A stretch of 34,947 nucleotides of DNA from Salinivirgaceae bacterium (GTDB lineage Bacteria > Bacteroidota > Bacteroidia > Bacteroidales > Salinivirgaceae): assembly GCA_002869335.1 (NCBI GenBank), contig PKTE01000267.1:1-34947 (forward strand), in the 5' to 3' direction. The notes under the pieces were generated by a model. That model had not been told where the DNA came from and ran no database searches. It saw only the letters and a list, made by a program, of their open reading frames with translations. Below are positions 26,076-34,762 of this stretch, one piece after another. The position numbers and the translations under genes are program-made. Numbering within the stretch: position 1 is the stretch's first letter; each line of letters opens with the position of its first letter.

Positions 26076-26483
26076 TTAAAATTTTACAGAAACATTTTGA
26101 ATAAGATCTGTATGCAGGCTCAGGGGCACAGGACTTACTTTGACAAGGCTTTTAAGTATTTCTTTGTGCTTTGGTTCCAAATTACAGTTTGTAAAGTCGA
26201 ATTCTACTTTTACTTCAGCTACTCTGCGGGGATCATCAGCCATTATTTTCCATGACTTTGCAGTGGCTCCATCTATGTTAAATCCGTTCTCTTCTGCGTT
26301 GATACCCATAATTGTGAAAATACAGCTTGCTAATGATGTGGCTAGCATATCTGTAGGTGAAAAAAATTCTCCTTTGCCTTTATTGTCAATAGGGGCGTCT
26401 GTAATAATTTTATTTCCTGAGCGTACATGCTCTGCTTCAGTTCTTAGATGACCAAGATAGGTTGTTTGAATAGTAGGTTCCAT
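26076..26483 (-). CDS. OsmC/Ohr-family protein
   Basis: 135 residues. FSPTDMLATSLASCIFTIMG (41-60) carries the peroxidatic-type Cys54. The second conserved Cys of OsmC/Ohr, expected in the CPxS-like segment near residue 117, is Ser here (VKVSPVPLSLH). Two-cysteine members reduce organic hydroperoxides; a single-Cys form may need an external thiol or have lost that activity. It sits 4 bases before the SDR gene and 55 bases after the hybrid kinase gene. Confidence 0.88.
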   Translation of the reverse strand: MEPTIQTTYLGHLRTEAEHVRSGNKIITDAPIDNKGKGEFFSPTDMLATSLASCIFTIMGINAEENGFNIDGATAKSWKIMADDPRRVAEVKVEFDFTNCNLEPKHKEILKSLVKVSPVPLSLHTDLIQNVSVKF

Positions 26484-26538
26484 AGTTTATGATTTAGTTT
26501 CTACAGAACATTACCAATAATTAGCAAAAATGTTTGTT

Positions 26539-28887
26539 CTATTTTGAATTTTTATTCAAATAGTCATTTATTAATGATAGTAGAAGGTTAATATCTATGG
26601 GTTTAGAGATATAATTATTACATCCTGCTTTAAGTGATGATTCTCTATCATCACCCATAGCATATGCAGTTTGCGCTATAATTGGTGTTTTTTTATCGGT
26701 CTTTCTAATTTCTCTTGCAACATCCAATCCTAATATATCAGGTAAGCGTATGTCTAAAAGAATTACATCAAATTTGGAACCTGATTTGAACATATCAAGA
26801 GCCTTTTTCCCATTTTCAGCTAATGACATTTTGATTTTTGTAGGTTCTAGCAGCTCTTTAATGAATATCTGATTGGCTTCCTCATCTTCAACAATAAGAA
26901 CAGAATGATTTTCCCAGTTATAGTTAATTCTCTTTTCTGTTTTATTATCAATTCTAACTTCTTTTATGTTTCCTTTAGGAATTTTCACATAAAATGTTGA
27001 GCCTTTATTTACTTCGGAATCTACCCAAATTGTACCCTCAAGTTTTTCTGACAAGCTTTTACAAATGGATAGACCTAAACCGGTTCCTTCAAATTTTCTG
27101 GTCATGGCTTCATTTGCCTGTCGGAATCTGTTGAAAATCTCTTCTTGTTTTGTTTCAGAAATTCCAATGCCTGTATCTTCTACATAAAAAATGTAGTTAT
27201 CATCCTCAAGCTTATAACCTATCTCAATATGTCCTGCATCAGTAAATTTTACAGCGTTACTAAGCAGATTTGCTAGCACCTGGCGCAATCTAATATTATC
27301 TGTATGAATTTGAGATTGCTCTCTTTTAAGGTTACTTTTTAACTTAAGTTGTAATTCATTTTTATCCTGATTCTGAATTTCTTCAGAGAATGTGTTGTAG
27401 ATCTCGTGCAGCAAGTCGTTTACATAGAATGTTTCTTTGTAAATGGATAGCTGGTCTGCTTCAATTTTTGATATATCTACTATATCATTGATAATTTGGA
27501 GTAAATGGTTTGTAAGAGAGTGTATTACACCTAGGAACTTCCGCTGTTTGTCTATTGGATAATCTCCTCTTCTAAGCATTTGAGCAAACCCGATAATCCC
27601 ATTCATTGGTGTTCTTATTTCGTGGCTCATATTGGCCAGAAATGCTGATTTTAATCGGTCGCTTTCCTCAGCTTTTTCTTTGGCTTTTTTAAGTTCTTCA
27701 CGCTGATTAAGAAGCTTTTCTGTTAAGGCAATTAATTCGTTATTTGTTGATTTTAGTTCTTCTTCAGCTTGCAAAAGCTCTTCGTTTTGTTCCTTAATTC
27801 TTTCTTGTGCGGCAATACGTTCAGATATATCCCTCAAGTAGGTTTGTAGTCTACCATCAGCAACCTTTCTGGTATTCATTTCAATGGTAATAAGGGAACC
27901 ATCTTTTCGCTTTAAAAGTCGCTGAGTTAGGATAGTTTTTCCTTCAAGAATTGCAGCGTAATTGAAGGGTTTTCTATTTATTTCATCGTCCGGAAAGAGT
28001 TTATTGATTTTATAGCCAATAATTTCTGATTTTTCGTAGCCCGAGATCTGGGTAATACTATTATTACAATTTATAACAGTTCCTTCGGGGTTTCCAATAA
28101 GAATTCCATCAGCTGCCCATTCGAATAGTGCTCTGTAACGAGATTCACTTAATTCTAGTTTTTGTTTGGCTTTTAATTCTTCTGTATATTCTCTTGTAAT
28201 GATTTTTACAATATCAGAACCATTGAATGGGATGTATAGTATTTGAAATTCTCGACCATCTCTAATGCCTACACTCTCAATTGGGTTAGTTGTTGTAATG
28301 GCTTTGCCAATATTTTTTACTTGCTCCTCATAAATCTCCTTTTCAAAGTATTCTTTGATATTGGAATTTATAAGATTATCTCTAGTCTTGTTAAAGCTTT
28401 CAGCTAACTGGTCATTAGCTGAAATAAACACTCCTTTTGCAGATACTTCTCCTATACCAAATAGGTCAGAATTATTTCTATTTTTTAATTCTTCAACGGT
28501 TTGTGTTTTGTTCTGGTTTGAAAGTTCTTCGGTTAGAATTACCATTGTCCCAATATGCTCATTACTTTGGTTGAAAAGCATCTGGCAATCAATTGTGACC
28601 GAATGTCCGCTTTTTTGGTTTAGCTGTAAAGTGTCACTTTTTATCTGTTTTTGGATTAAACTCTGAACAAATATTTTAATTTCCTGAAGAGTCTGGTTTT
28701 CGTGGGGTAAGTTGTTGATATTGACTCCTTTAAGTGTGGATGGTTGTGTTTTGAAATAATCACAAAATATGTCGTTAAACTCAACTATTGTTTGCTCTTG
28801 GTTTACTATTAGGGCTGGGGCAATTAGATTGCGGATTATTCGTTTAAAATATTTTATATTTTGAGCAGAGTTCGAAACAGGATTCAT
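26539..28887 (-). CDS. Hybrid sensor histidine kinase with PAS domains and receiver
   Basis: 782 residues, no membrane segment seen. PAS-like region (about 15-125), a second weak PAS-like region (about 145-235), a clear PAS (about 245-358, RYRALFEWAADGILIGNPEG), coiled coil (about 360-410), HisKA with phospho-acceptor His422 (FLANMSHEIRTPMNG), HATPase (N-box near 539-547, DTGIGIS 571-577, GTGLGLS 601-607), and a C-terminal receiver with phospho-acceptor Asp712 (ILLDIRLPD) and Lys in ISKPID. It is a complete canonical kinase, in contrast to the His-less protein at 7996. The lone receivers at 8952 or 16693 are possible partners by inference. Stop is TAG; the 249-base region upstream (28888-29136) holds no recognisable gene. 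Confidence 0.93.
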   Translation of the reverse strand: MNPVSNSAQNIKYFKRIIRNLIAPALIVNQEQTIVEFNDIFCDYFKTQPSTLKGVNINNLPHENQTLQEIKIFVQSLIQKQIKSDTLQLNQKSGHSVTIDCQMLFNQSNEHIGTMVILTEELSNQNKTQTVEELKNRNNSDLFGIGEVSAKGVFISANDQLAESFNKTRDNLINSNIKEYFEKEIYEEQVKNIGKAITTTNPIESVGIRDGREFQILYIPFNGSDIVKIITREYTEELKAKQKLELSESRYRALFEWAADGILIGNPEGTVINCNNSITQISGYEKSEIIGYKINKLFPDDEINRKPFNYAAILEGKTILTQRLLKRKDGSLITIEMNTRKVADGRLQTYLRDISERIAAQERIKEQNEELLQAEEELKSTNNELIALTEKLLNQREELKKAKEKAEESDRLKSAFLANMSHEIRTPMNGIIGFAQMLRRGDYPIDKQRKFLGVIHSLTNHLLQIINDIVDISKIEADQLSIYKETFYVNDLLHEIYNTFSEEIQNQDKNELQLKLKSNLKREQSQIHTDNIRLRQVLANLLSNAVKFTDAGHIEIGYKLEDDNYIFYVEDTGIGISETKQEEIFNRFRQANEAMTRKFEGTGLGLSICKSLSEKLEGTIWVDSEVNKGSTFYVKIPKGNIKEVRIDNKTEKRINYNWENHSVLIVEDEEANQIFIKELLEPTKIKMSLAENGKKALDMFKSGSKFDVILLDIRLPDILGLDVAREIRKTDKKTPIIAQTAYAMGDDRESSLKAGCNNYISKPIDINLLLSLINDYLNKNSK

Positions 28888-29136
28888 ATTCTAGAATTAT
28901 TTGTAATAATATGCAAAGTAGTATTTTTATTTTATAACGTGAAATTTTGCATTATAATTTTATTAACATTTAATAATCACGATTTTGGTTCGTAATAAAT
29001 ACTTTTTGATACGTATTTAAGCGCGTTTGGTTATGTTTGTTGAAAAGTAAAAAGAAAAAATAGCAGGTTAGAATAGCGATTTAGGAATTATGTTGCTATC
29101 TTAATGCATCAAAATTTGAAATAAAAATAATTTTTT

Positions 29137-30141
29137 ATGATAAGATTATCAGGTGTTTGTGTGTTGATGATCATTTCTTTTTCGATGTTTGCTCAAACAG
29201 AGAAGCCATTTCCTGAAATTCAAGAAATGACCTGGGGAAATGAGTTTACTGTTGAAATGAAATTGTCAAATGATTCAAGTCATGTGTATAACGTTGAAGA
29301 GTTATTTCATTCGGCTAATTTTAGTAAAAATAACCGTGATGAGTTAGTATATTACCCGGTAGGTTTGAGTAATAGTTTTATTGAGCAATTAAAAAGCAGA
29401 AAGATTTCAAATGCCGATACTACCTCAAATGAATACAAAGCCAACAATAAAACTTTATGGTCTGCAATACATTATTCCATTGGTGGATCTTATGTCCATT
29501 TTATTAATTGTGTATTATACGCTCTTGAAACAGGGGAGCTTAAAGTTGATGCTCCATTAATGAAAAGGCCCGAAAGTAATTGGAAGCCTAAACCTATGAC
29601 TGAAACCTATAAGAGAACTCGTAAATGGGAATATTATGTTCCGATTACTCAAAAAAATGCCATCAAAGAATATAAGGCTAAGCAAAAGAACAATGAGCTA
29701 AAAGATTTGCAAACTGTTCCAAGTGATTTTATAGAATTATTCATGGAAACAAATGATAAAGAATATGAAGCGTTAAAAGAGAACAAAGAAATTGAGAAGT
29801 TGGCAAAAATCGATTTGATCAAAATTTTATTAGCTACAAATTATCTTGGCGAAACTCAAATTAAGTACATTAAAAATAGGGTGTTGAAATCGATGAGTCG
29901 ATATTCTGTTAATCAGTTGCCATCAGTTATAATTTTAGATGATTTTAATGCTGCCGTAGCTATGACACTTGATGAGGGTGGATATTCTATCAATAAAATA
30001 GTATTTCGTGACCAAAATAGTATTTCTAATAAGGAAATGGAAGAAAGAAAAATAACAATTAAAGCTTTAATTAATGAAATTAATGAAGTGAATAAGGAGG
30101 TTTTTCAAAAAAGCTTGCAGAAATACTATAAAAAGGGATAG
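29137..30141 (+). CDS. Secreted protein of unknown function
   Basis: 334 residues; I do not recognise a family. A signal peptide (about 1-20, MIRLSGVCVLMIISFSMFAQ) suggests export. The mature part is hydrophilic and Lys/Glu/Asn-rich, with a short hydrophobic segment (SVIILDDFNAAVAMTLDEGG) near residue 265-285. No catalytic motif or C-terminal sorting domain is visible. It stands alone: divergent from the hybrid kinase gene upstream, and ended by a good terminator at 30165-30192 before the type IX cargo gene. A periplasmic or outer-membrane-associated role is inference. Confidence 0.75.
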   Translation: MIRLSGVCVLMIISFSMFAQTEKPFPEIQEMTWGNEFTVEMKLSNDSSHVYNVEELFHSANFSKNNRDELVYYPVGLSNSFIEQLKSRKISNADTTSNEYKANNKTLWSAIHYSIGGSYVHFINCVLYALETGELKVDAPLMKRPESNWKPKPMTETYKRTRKWEYYVPITQKNAIKEYKAKQKNNELKDLQTVPSDFIELFMETNDKEYEALKENKEIEKLAKIDLIKILLATNYLGETQIKYIKNRVLKSMSRYSVNQLPSVIILDDFNAAVAMTLDEGGYSINKIVFRDQNSISNKEMEERKITIKALINEINEVNKEVFQKSLQKYYKKG

Positions 30142-30164
30142 TATGAAAGTTATTTACATATGTT

Positions 30165-30192
30165 AAAAGCGATATAGTTATCGCTTTTTTTT
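30165..30192 (+). terminator. Intrinsic terminator after the unknown secreted protein gene
   Basis: Arms 30165-30174 and 30179-30188 (AAAAGCGATA/TATCGCTTTT) with a 4-base loop run straight into a T tract. It is 24 bases past the TAG stop. Confidence 0.85.
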
Positions 30193-30220
30193 GTTTTTGT
30201 AAAATCCTAATATATATTTG
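30189..30220 (+). promoter_or_regulatory. Candidate promoter for the Omp28-like type IX cargo gene
   Basis: TTTTG (30189-30193), 19-base spacer, TATATTTG (30213-30220): a very good match to the Bacteroidota TTTG/TAnnTTTG promoter. It overlaps the upstream terminator's T tract. Initiation near 30227 would give a leader of roughly 190 bases before the ATG at 30415. Confidence 0.6.
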
Positions 30221-30414
30221 TGGCTGCTATGCAATAACCCGTTAAGAAAATGTTACTCATCTCGTTATTTTTGAAGTTTTCTTTGAGTATTGATGTTCAA
30301 TAACGTCAATTTCGTTTGTATGAATTTTCTGCGAGTTTTTGTGTAGGTTAATGTATTTAAACTAATTATGTTCACTATGAACTACTTTTTACTAACCTAA
30401 ACAAATTATTTACT

Positions 30415-32814
30415 ATGAGAAAGCGATTAAGCTATTTACTCGGAATTGCCTTAATAGGCCTAAGTATTACTCATGTTGCCGCACAAAAGCAGCAAGTTGT
30501 ATTTAAAGCTCAAAAATCTCAGGGTTACTCACTTGAGCAAGCTGATTCAAAAGCTTCAAAGTCAATATCAGATACAATCCATTATGATGGAATCAATAAT
30601 AATGGTATTGGTACTGGAACTGCTAATTCATATGGAGCGTATATGTATTTGCCAACAGATACTACATCAAATTATGTAGGTAAGCATGTTAAACAAGTGA
30701 TGCTTTATATTAATGACGCATCTGTAATAAGTTCAGCTGAGCTTGAAATACATCACGATCAATCAAGTGGTGCTGTTTACACACAAGCTTTTGATGCAGT
30801 TGATGGATGGAACACTATTATTTTGACAACTCCTTATGAATTATCTGCTTCACAAGATCTTTATTTAGGTTATTTCCTAAATGTTACTGGTGGTTACCCA
30901 TTGGGTTGTGATGCAGGTCCTGTTGCTGCTGGTGGCGCAGGTAATTGGATGTATTTTGATGGAGCATGGACTAATTTGCATATTCTAGCATCAACTTTAC
31001 CATACAACTGGAACATTCGCGCATTGGTTGGTGAAATTCTAGCTAATGATGCTGCTCTTGCAAACATTGACGTAGATAACTATATCACAGCTGGTGATGT
31101 AACAATTGGTGGTACTATTGCTAATTATGGATCAACTGAATTAACTGCCATTGATATTAACTGGCAGGTTGATGGTGGTACAATCAATACTCAAACAATT
31201 AGTGATTTAACACTAAGTCTAAATGATACATACTCATTCTCACATACTGATACATGGACTGCTGCATTAGGCGATCATGACCTTAAAGTATGGGTTTCAA
31301 ATATGAATGGAACTGGTGGCGATGAGTTTAATATTAATGATACTATCGAAAAAACTGTTCATGTAGTTTCTTTTATTCCTGAGAAAAAAGTATTTGGAGA
31401 AGAAGCAACAGGTACATGGTGCGGATGGTGTGTAAGAGGTCATGTTTACATGGACTCAATGGCATATAAATATCCTGATACATGGATTGGTGTAGCTGTA
31501 CATAATAGTGATCCAATGGTAAATACAGTTTATGATAACGGAATTGGAAACATGATTAGTGGATACCCAAGCGGGTTAGTTGATCGTATTCCTGGAACTT
31601 TTGATCCATCTACATTTGAGTCAGCTTATTTACAACAAATAAATAATGTGCCTCCTGCAACAATGGATGTAACATTAACCGGATGGGATCCATCAACAAG
31701 AATTGTTACATTTGATGTAAGCTCAGAATTTGTTGTTGACTATGCTGATTTGCGTTTCAATGCAGTTATAGCTGAAAGTTATGTTACAGGTACAGAAAGT
31801 ACTTATGCACAAGCAAACTATTACTCAGGTGGGGATTATGGTCCAATGGCAGGATATGAAGATCTTCCAAACCCTGTACCTGCTTCTCAAATGGTTTATA
31901 TGCATGTAGCTCGCGAGATTTTAGGTGGATGGGATGGAACTGAAAGTAGTATTCCTGCAACTGTTAATTCTGGTGAAACTCATTCTTACTCATATGAGTA
32001 TACAGTTCCTGAGAACTATAATCCAAACCATATGGATTTTATTGGTCTTTTAATTGATCAAAACTCAGGTGCTATTTTAAATGCTAACGATGTTGAAATT
32101 ACTAAATATAATGTAACATTTAACGTTGTTGATGATAGCAGTAATCCATTAGAAAATGCTGAAGTTGTTATTGATGGAATGACATATATGACAGATAATA
32201 CAGGTGCTGTTGTAGTTGAACTTATTAATGAAGACTATTCTTATGATGCCTCATTAGAAGGTTATGAACCAGCAAGTGGCACATTTACAGTAAACGGAGC
32301 AGATCAGACTGTGGACGTAACACTTGTATTCATTCCAACATACACTCTAACTTTTAACGTTACAAATGGAACTGATCCTATAGAAGGTGCAAGAGTTTTT
32401 GTTCTTGGAGTTGGTGAGAACTTTACAGATGTTGATGGTAACGTTGCAATTACTGATCTTTTAGCAGAAAATTATAGTTACGAAGTTTCAGCCACAGATT
32501 ATACGACTCAATATGGTATTGCTTCTATAGTAGATGCTGATGTAACTGAAGATGTGGTTCTTAACTACGTTGGTATTAATGCTGCAAGTAGCATTAACTT
32601 TAACGTTTATCCTAATCCAGTAAAAGAGTCAGTGAATGTTGAATTACCTGGTAAATTCAACGTTAAAGTTCTTAATGCTGTAGGGCAAGTTGTAAGCTCC
32701 AAAATAATTGATGGAAGTGGTTCAATTTCAACTTCTGAATTAGGTTCAGGTATCTATTTTGTGAAAGTGTCAAATGATACGCAAATAGGTGTGAAACAAA
32801 TTGTTAAAGAGTAA
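30415..32814 (+). CDS. Omp28-like thioredoxin-fold protein with type IX secretion sorting domain
   Basis: 799 residues. Signal peptide (about 1-23, ending HVAA). The N-terminal region (about 60-205) looks like a beta-sandwich; a CARDB-like domain (about 213-318) precedes a thioredoxin-like Omp28 domain (about 320-555) with the CxxC motif C336-G-W-C339 in GTWCGWCVRG. Two related Ig/PEGA-like repeats follow (from YNVTFNVVDD and YTLTFNVTNG). A type A sorting domain closes the protein (about 724-799: NFNVYPNPVKESVNV ... LGSGIYFVKV). It should be exported by Sec, then sent across the outer membrane by the type IX system. The CxxC suggests disulfide chemistry or redox binding at the surface. The next gene is a shorter paralog. 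Confidence 0.88.
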   Translation: MRKRLSYLLGIALIGLSITHVAAQKQQVVFKAQKSQGYSLEQADSKASKSISDTIHYDGINNNGIGTGTANSYGAYMYLPTDTTSNYVGKHVKQVMLYINDASVISSAELEIHHDQSSGAVYTQAFDAVDGWNTIILTTPYELSASQDLYLGYFLNVTGGYPLGCDAGPVAAGGAGNWMYFDGAWTNLHILASTLPYNWNIRALVGEILANDAALANIDVDNYITAGDVTIGGTIANYGSTELTAIDINWQVDGGTINTQTISDLTLSLNDTYSFSHTDTWTAALGDHDLKVWVSNMNGTGGDEFNINDTIEKTVHVVSFIPEKKVFGEEATGTWCGWCVRGHVYMDSMAYKYPDTWIGVAVHNSDPMVNTVYDNGIGNMISGYPSGLVDRIPGTFDPSTFESAYLQQINNVPPATMDVTLTGWDPSTRIVTFDVSSEFVVDYADLRFNAVIAESYVTGTESTYAQANYYSGGDYGPMAGYEDLPNPVPASQMVYMHVAREILGGWDGTESSIPATVNSGETHSYSYEYTVPENYNPNHMDFIGLLIDQNSGAILNANDVEITKYNVTFNVVDDSSNPLENAEVVIDGMTYMTDNTGAVVVELINEDYSYDASLEGYEPASGTFTVNGADQTVDVTLVFIPTYTLTFNVTNGTDPIEGARVFVLGVGENFTDVDGNVAITDLLAENYSYEVSATDYTTQYGIASIVDADVTEDVVLNYVGINAASSINFNVYPNPVKESVNVELPGKFNVKVLNAVGQVVSSKIIDGSGSISTSELGSGIYFVKVSNDTQIGVKQIVKE

Positions 32815-32828
32815 AAATATTTTCCAAA

Positions 32829-32868
32829 ATAGAGAGGTTGTAAACATGCAATCTCTCTATTTTTTTTA
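32829..32868 (+). terminator. Intrinsic terminator after the first Omp28-like gene
   Basis: 12-pair stem including one G-U (32829-32840 with 32849-32860, ATAGAGAG/CTCTCTAT outer part), 8-base loop, then eight Ts. Confidence 0.88.
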
Positions 32869-32871
32869 ACA

Positions 32872-32902
32872 TTTCGTATTTTTATGAGGATTTCTATCTT
32901 TG
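32872..32902 (+). promoter_or_regulatory. Candidate promoter for the second Omp28-like gene
   Basis: TATCTTTG at 32895-32902 fits TAnnTTTG; TTTCG at 32872-32876 is an imperfect -33 element 18 bases upstream. The leader to the ATG at 33071 would be about 160 bases, as for the neighbouring paralog. Confidence 0.45.
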
Positions 32903-33070
32903 CATCTTTGATTATTGTACTTAAAACTTTATAATAAGTTTTCCTTCAGGTAAATAATCAATAAAACCACTAGAATAACTATTTTACAATTCTTGCTATG
33001 ATGAACTTTTTGTGCTGGTTTTTATACTAGCTCATATTGAGTTGTTTATGTAATTTTTAAATATGTTAAT

Positions 33071-34681
33071 ATGAAAAAGTTTTTATCATTAGTTTTCATC
33101 TTTTTGGTTGTAAGTCATATCTACGGTCAGAAAGACTTTTTGCAAAGCTCTACACCTAAGGGAAATAGAAATATAGATGCTGCTTTACGCACTATTTAAA
33201 TCCCTGAGCATAATTTATCAGGTGAAATTTTTATTTCCGGAACAGTTAAAAGTTATGGTACAGATGTAATAACTTCATTTGACTTAACCTACAATATTGA
33301 TGGAGGTGCAGAAAGTGATGTTTATTCAGTAACAGGAATAAATGTAAATTCGGGTGAAACATATGAATTTACACATAATGTACCTGTAAACCTTTCTCAA
33401 GATGGAACGTATCAGGTGAATGTTGCTATTAGCAATGTAAATGAAGGTTCTGATACAAATACTTCAAATGATTCTCTTTCTAAAACAATAGTTGTGTCAA
33501 GTAGTTCGGTGCAGCGTATAGCATTGTTGGAACAGTTTACCACTGAATTGTGTAGCAATTGTCCGGGAGTTCTTAACTTACTTGAGGGATACATGGATGA
33601 TAATCCAAATTTTGTTATGATGTGTCATCATGCTGGTTATTACACGGACTTTTTAACGATACCTGAAAGTCAAATTCATACAGAGTTTTACGGAGGTGGT
33701 TCTTACGCTCCTGCAGGAATGGTGGACCGTTATTATTTTGGAAATGATCCTGGGCCTGTATTTTGGGATGGAAATCCTTATGGTCCTAATGCTATTGATG
33801 AGCGGACTCAGACACCTGCTTTCTTAGAGATTAATGTGAATGGCATTAACATGGGAGGAAATTTAGAATTAACTGTTAGTGGTGAGTTTTTAGCTGATTT
33901 CCCACAAGATCTGGGTGTTTCTTTATGGATTACTGAAGATAATATCCCCGCAGTAGATCAAGCCGGAGCTAGTAATTGGGTACATAGATATGCAATAAGA
34001 GATGCTATTTCAGCTCGATTAGGCGATATTATCTTAACTCCAACAGGGGCAGGCGACTTTTTCAAAAAGGACTATACATTTACTATTGATGGTGATTGGG
34101 AGTATTCGGAGCTTTATTTAGTTGCTTTTGTGAATAAGATGAGCAATTTTATAACAAACAGAGAAGTTTATAACGCTGTTCAGGTTAAGCTTTCAAATTT
34201 AACTACTATGGGTACAACACATTTGGTTACTTTCAATGTAACTGAGTCTGGGGTACCAATAGAAAATGCCGAAATTGATGTGTATGGAACGACTCTAACA
34301 ACAAATGAATATGGTTCAGCAGCTATTGAAATGGTAAATGGTACATATCAATACCATGTGAGACTGGAAGGACACCCTGAAATTATAGAAACATTCAGCT
34401 TAAGCGGACAGGACAGGTCATTTGATATTAATTTCGTAGGAGTGGAGCAAATATCAAAAGCCAGTTTAGATGTATACCCAAATCCGACCTCCGGACAGTT
34501 TACAGTTAAAACTGATGGTATATATGAATTGACAGTTGTGAATACAGTTGGGCAGGTTGTATATGAATCAACCATTGATAATTCAAAAAGTATTGATTTG
34601 AGAGGATTGCCAGGTGGTATTTATGTCATCTTAATTAATTCTAATAGTAAGTTTGGTAATCAGAGCATCGTAATTGAATAA
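33071..34681 (+). pseudogene. Second Omp28-like type IX cargo gene interrupted by one in-frame TAA
   Basis: From the ATG at 33071 a signal peptide (MKKFLSLVFIFLVVSHIYGQ) and 22 more residues are read before TAA at 33197-33199. The same frame continues IPEHNLSGEIFISGTVKSYG into the long open frame that ends at 34681. The whole is 535 residues plus the stop. Order: CARDB-like domain (about 40-140), thioredoxin-like Omp28 domain with C161-S-N-C164 (ELCSNCPGV), one Ig/PEGA-like repeat (HLVTFNVTESGV), and a type A sorting domain (SLDVYPNPTSGQFTV ... LPGGIYVILINS). In the paralog at 30415 the aligned position is Asp (ALANIDVDNY). If the stop is real, the only long product lacks a signal peptide and cannot be secreted. 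Confidence 0.85.
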
Positions 34682-34702
34682 AATATATTGTAACTAAATC
34701 TG

Positions 34703-34733
34703 TAGCCGTCGGAACTTTCTGACGGCTATTTTT
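34703..34733 (+). terminator. Intrinsic terminator after the second Omp28-like gene
   Basis: Arms 34703-34710 and 34721-34728 (TAGCCGTC/GACGGCTA), 10-base loop, followed by TTTTTG. It is 22 bases past the stop at 34681. Confidence 0.8.
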
Positions 34734-34762
34734 GTTTGTGAAGTACAACTAACTAAATAACT

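Noticed and set aside
28888-29136. Dyad AAATAC...GTATTT near 28999-29020 as an operator
   Set aside because: Only six bases per arm in very AT-rich DNA, with no regulator gene nearby; chance is likely.
17336-33199. Programmed readthrough by a shared sequence context
   Set aside because: The codons after the four stops (GAC, TTC, AAT, ATC) share no motif and do not fit known readthrough contexts; no shared hairpin was seen.
17204-34681. TAA reassigned to an amino acid across the genome
   Set aside because: Most intact genes in the window end at TAA at the expected family length and are followed by terminators or downstream starts, so TAA works as a stop here.
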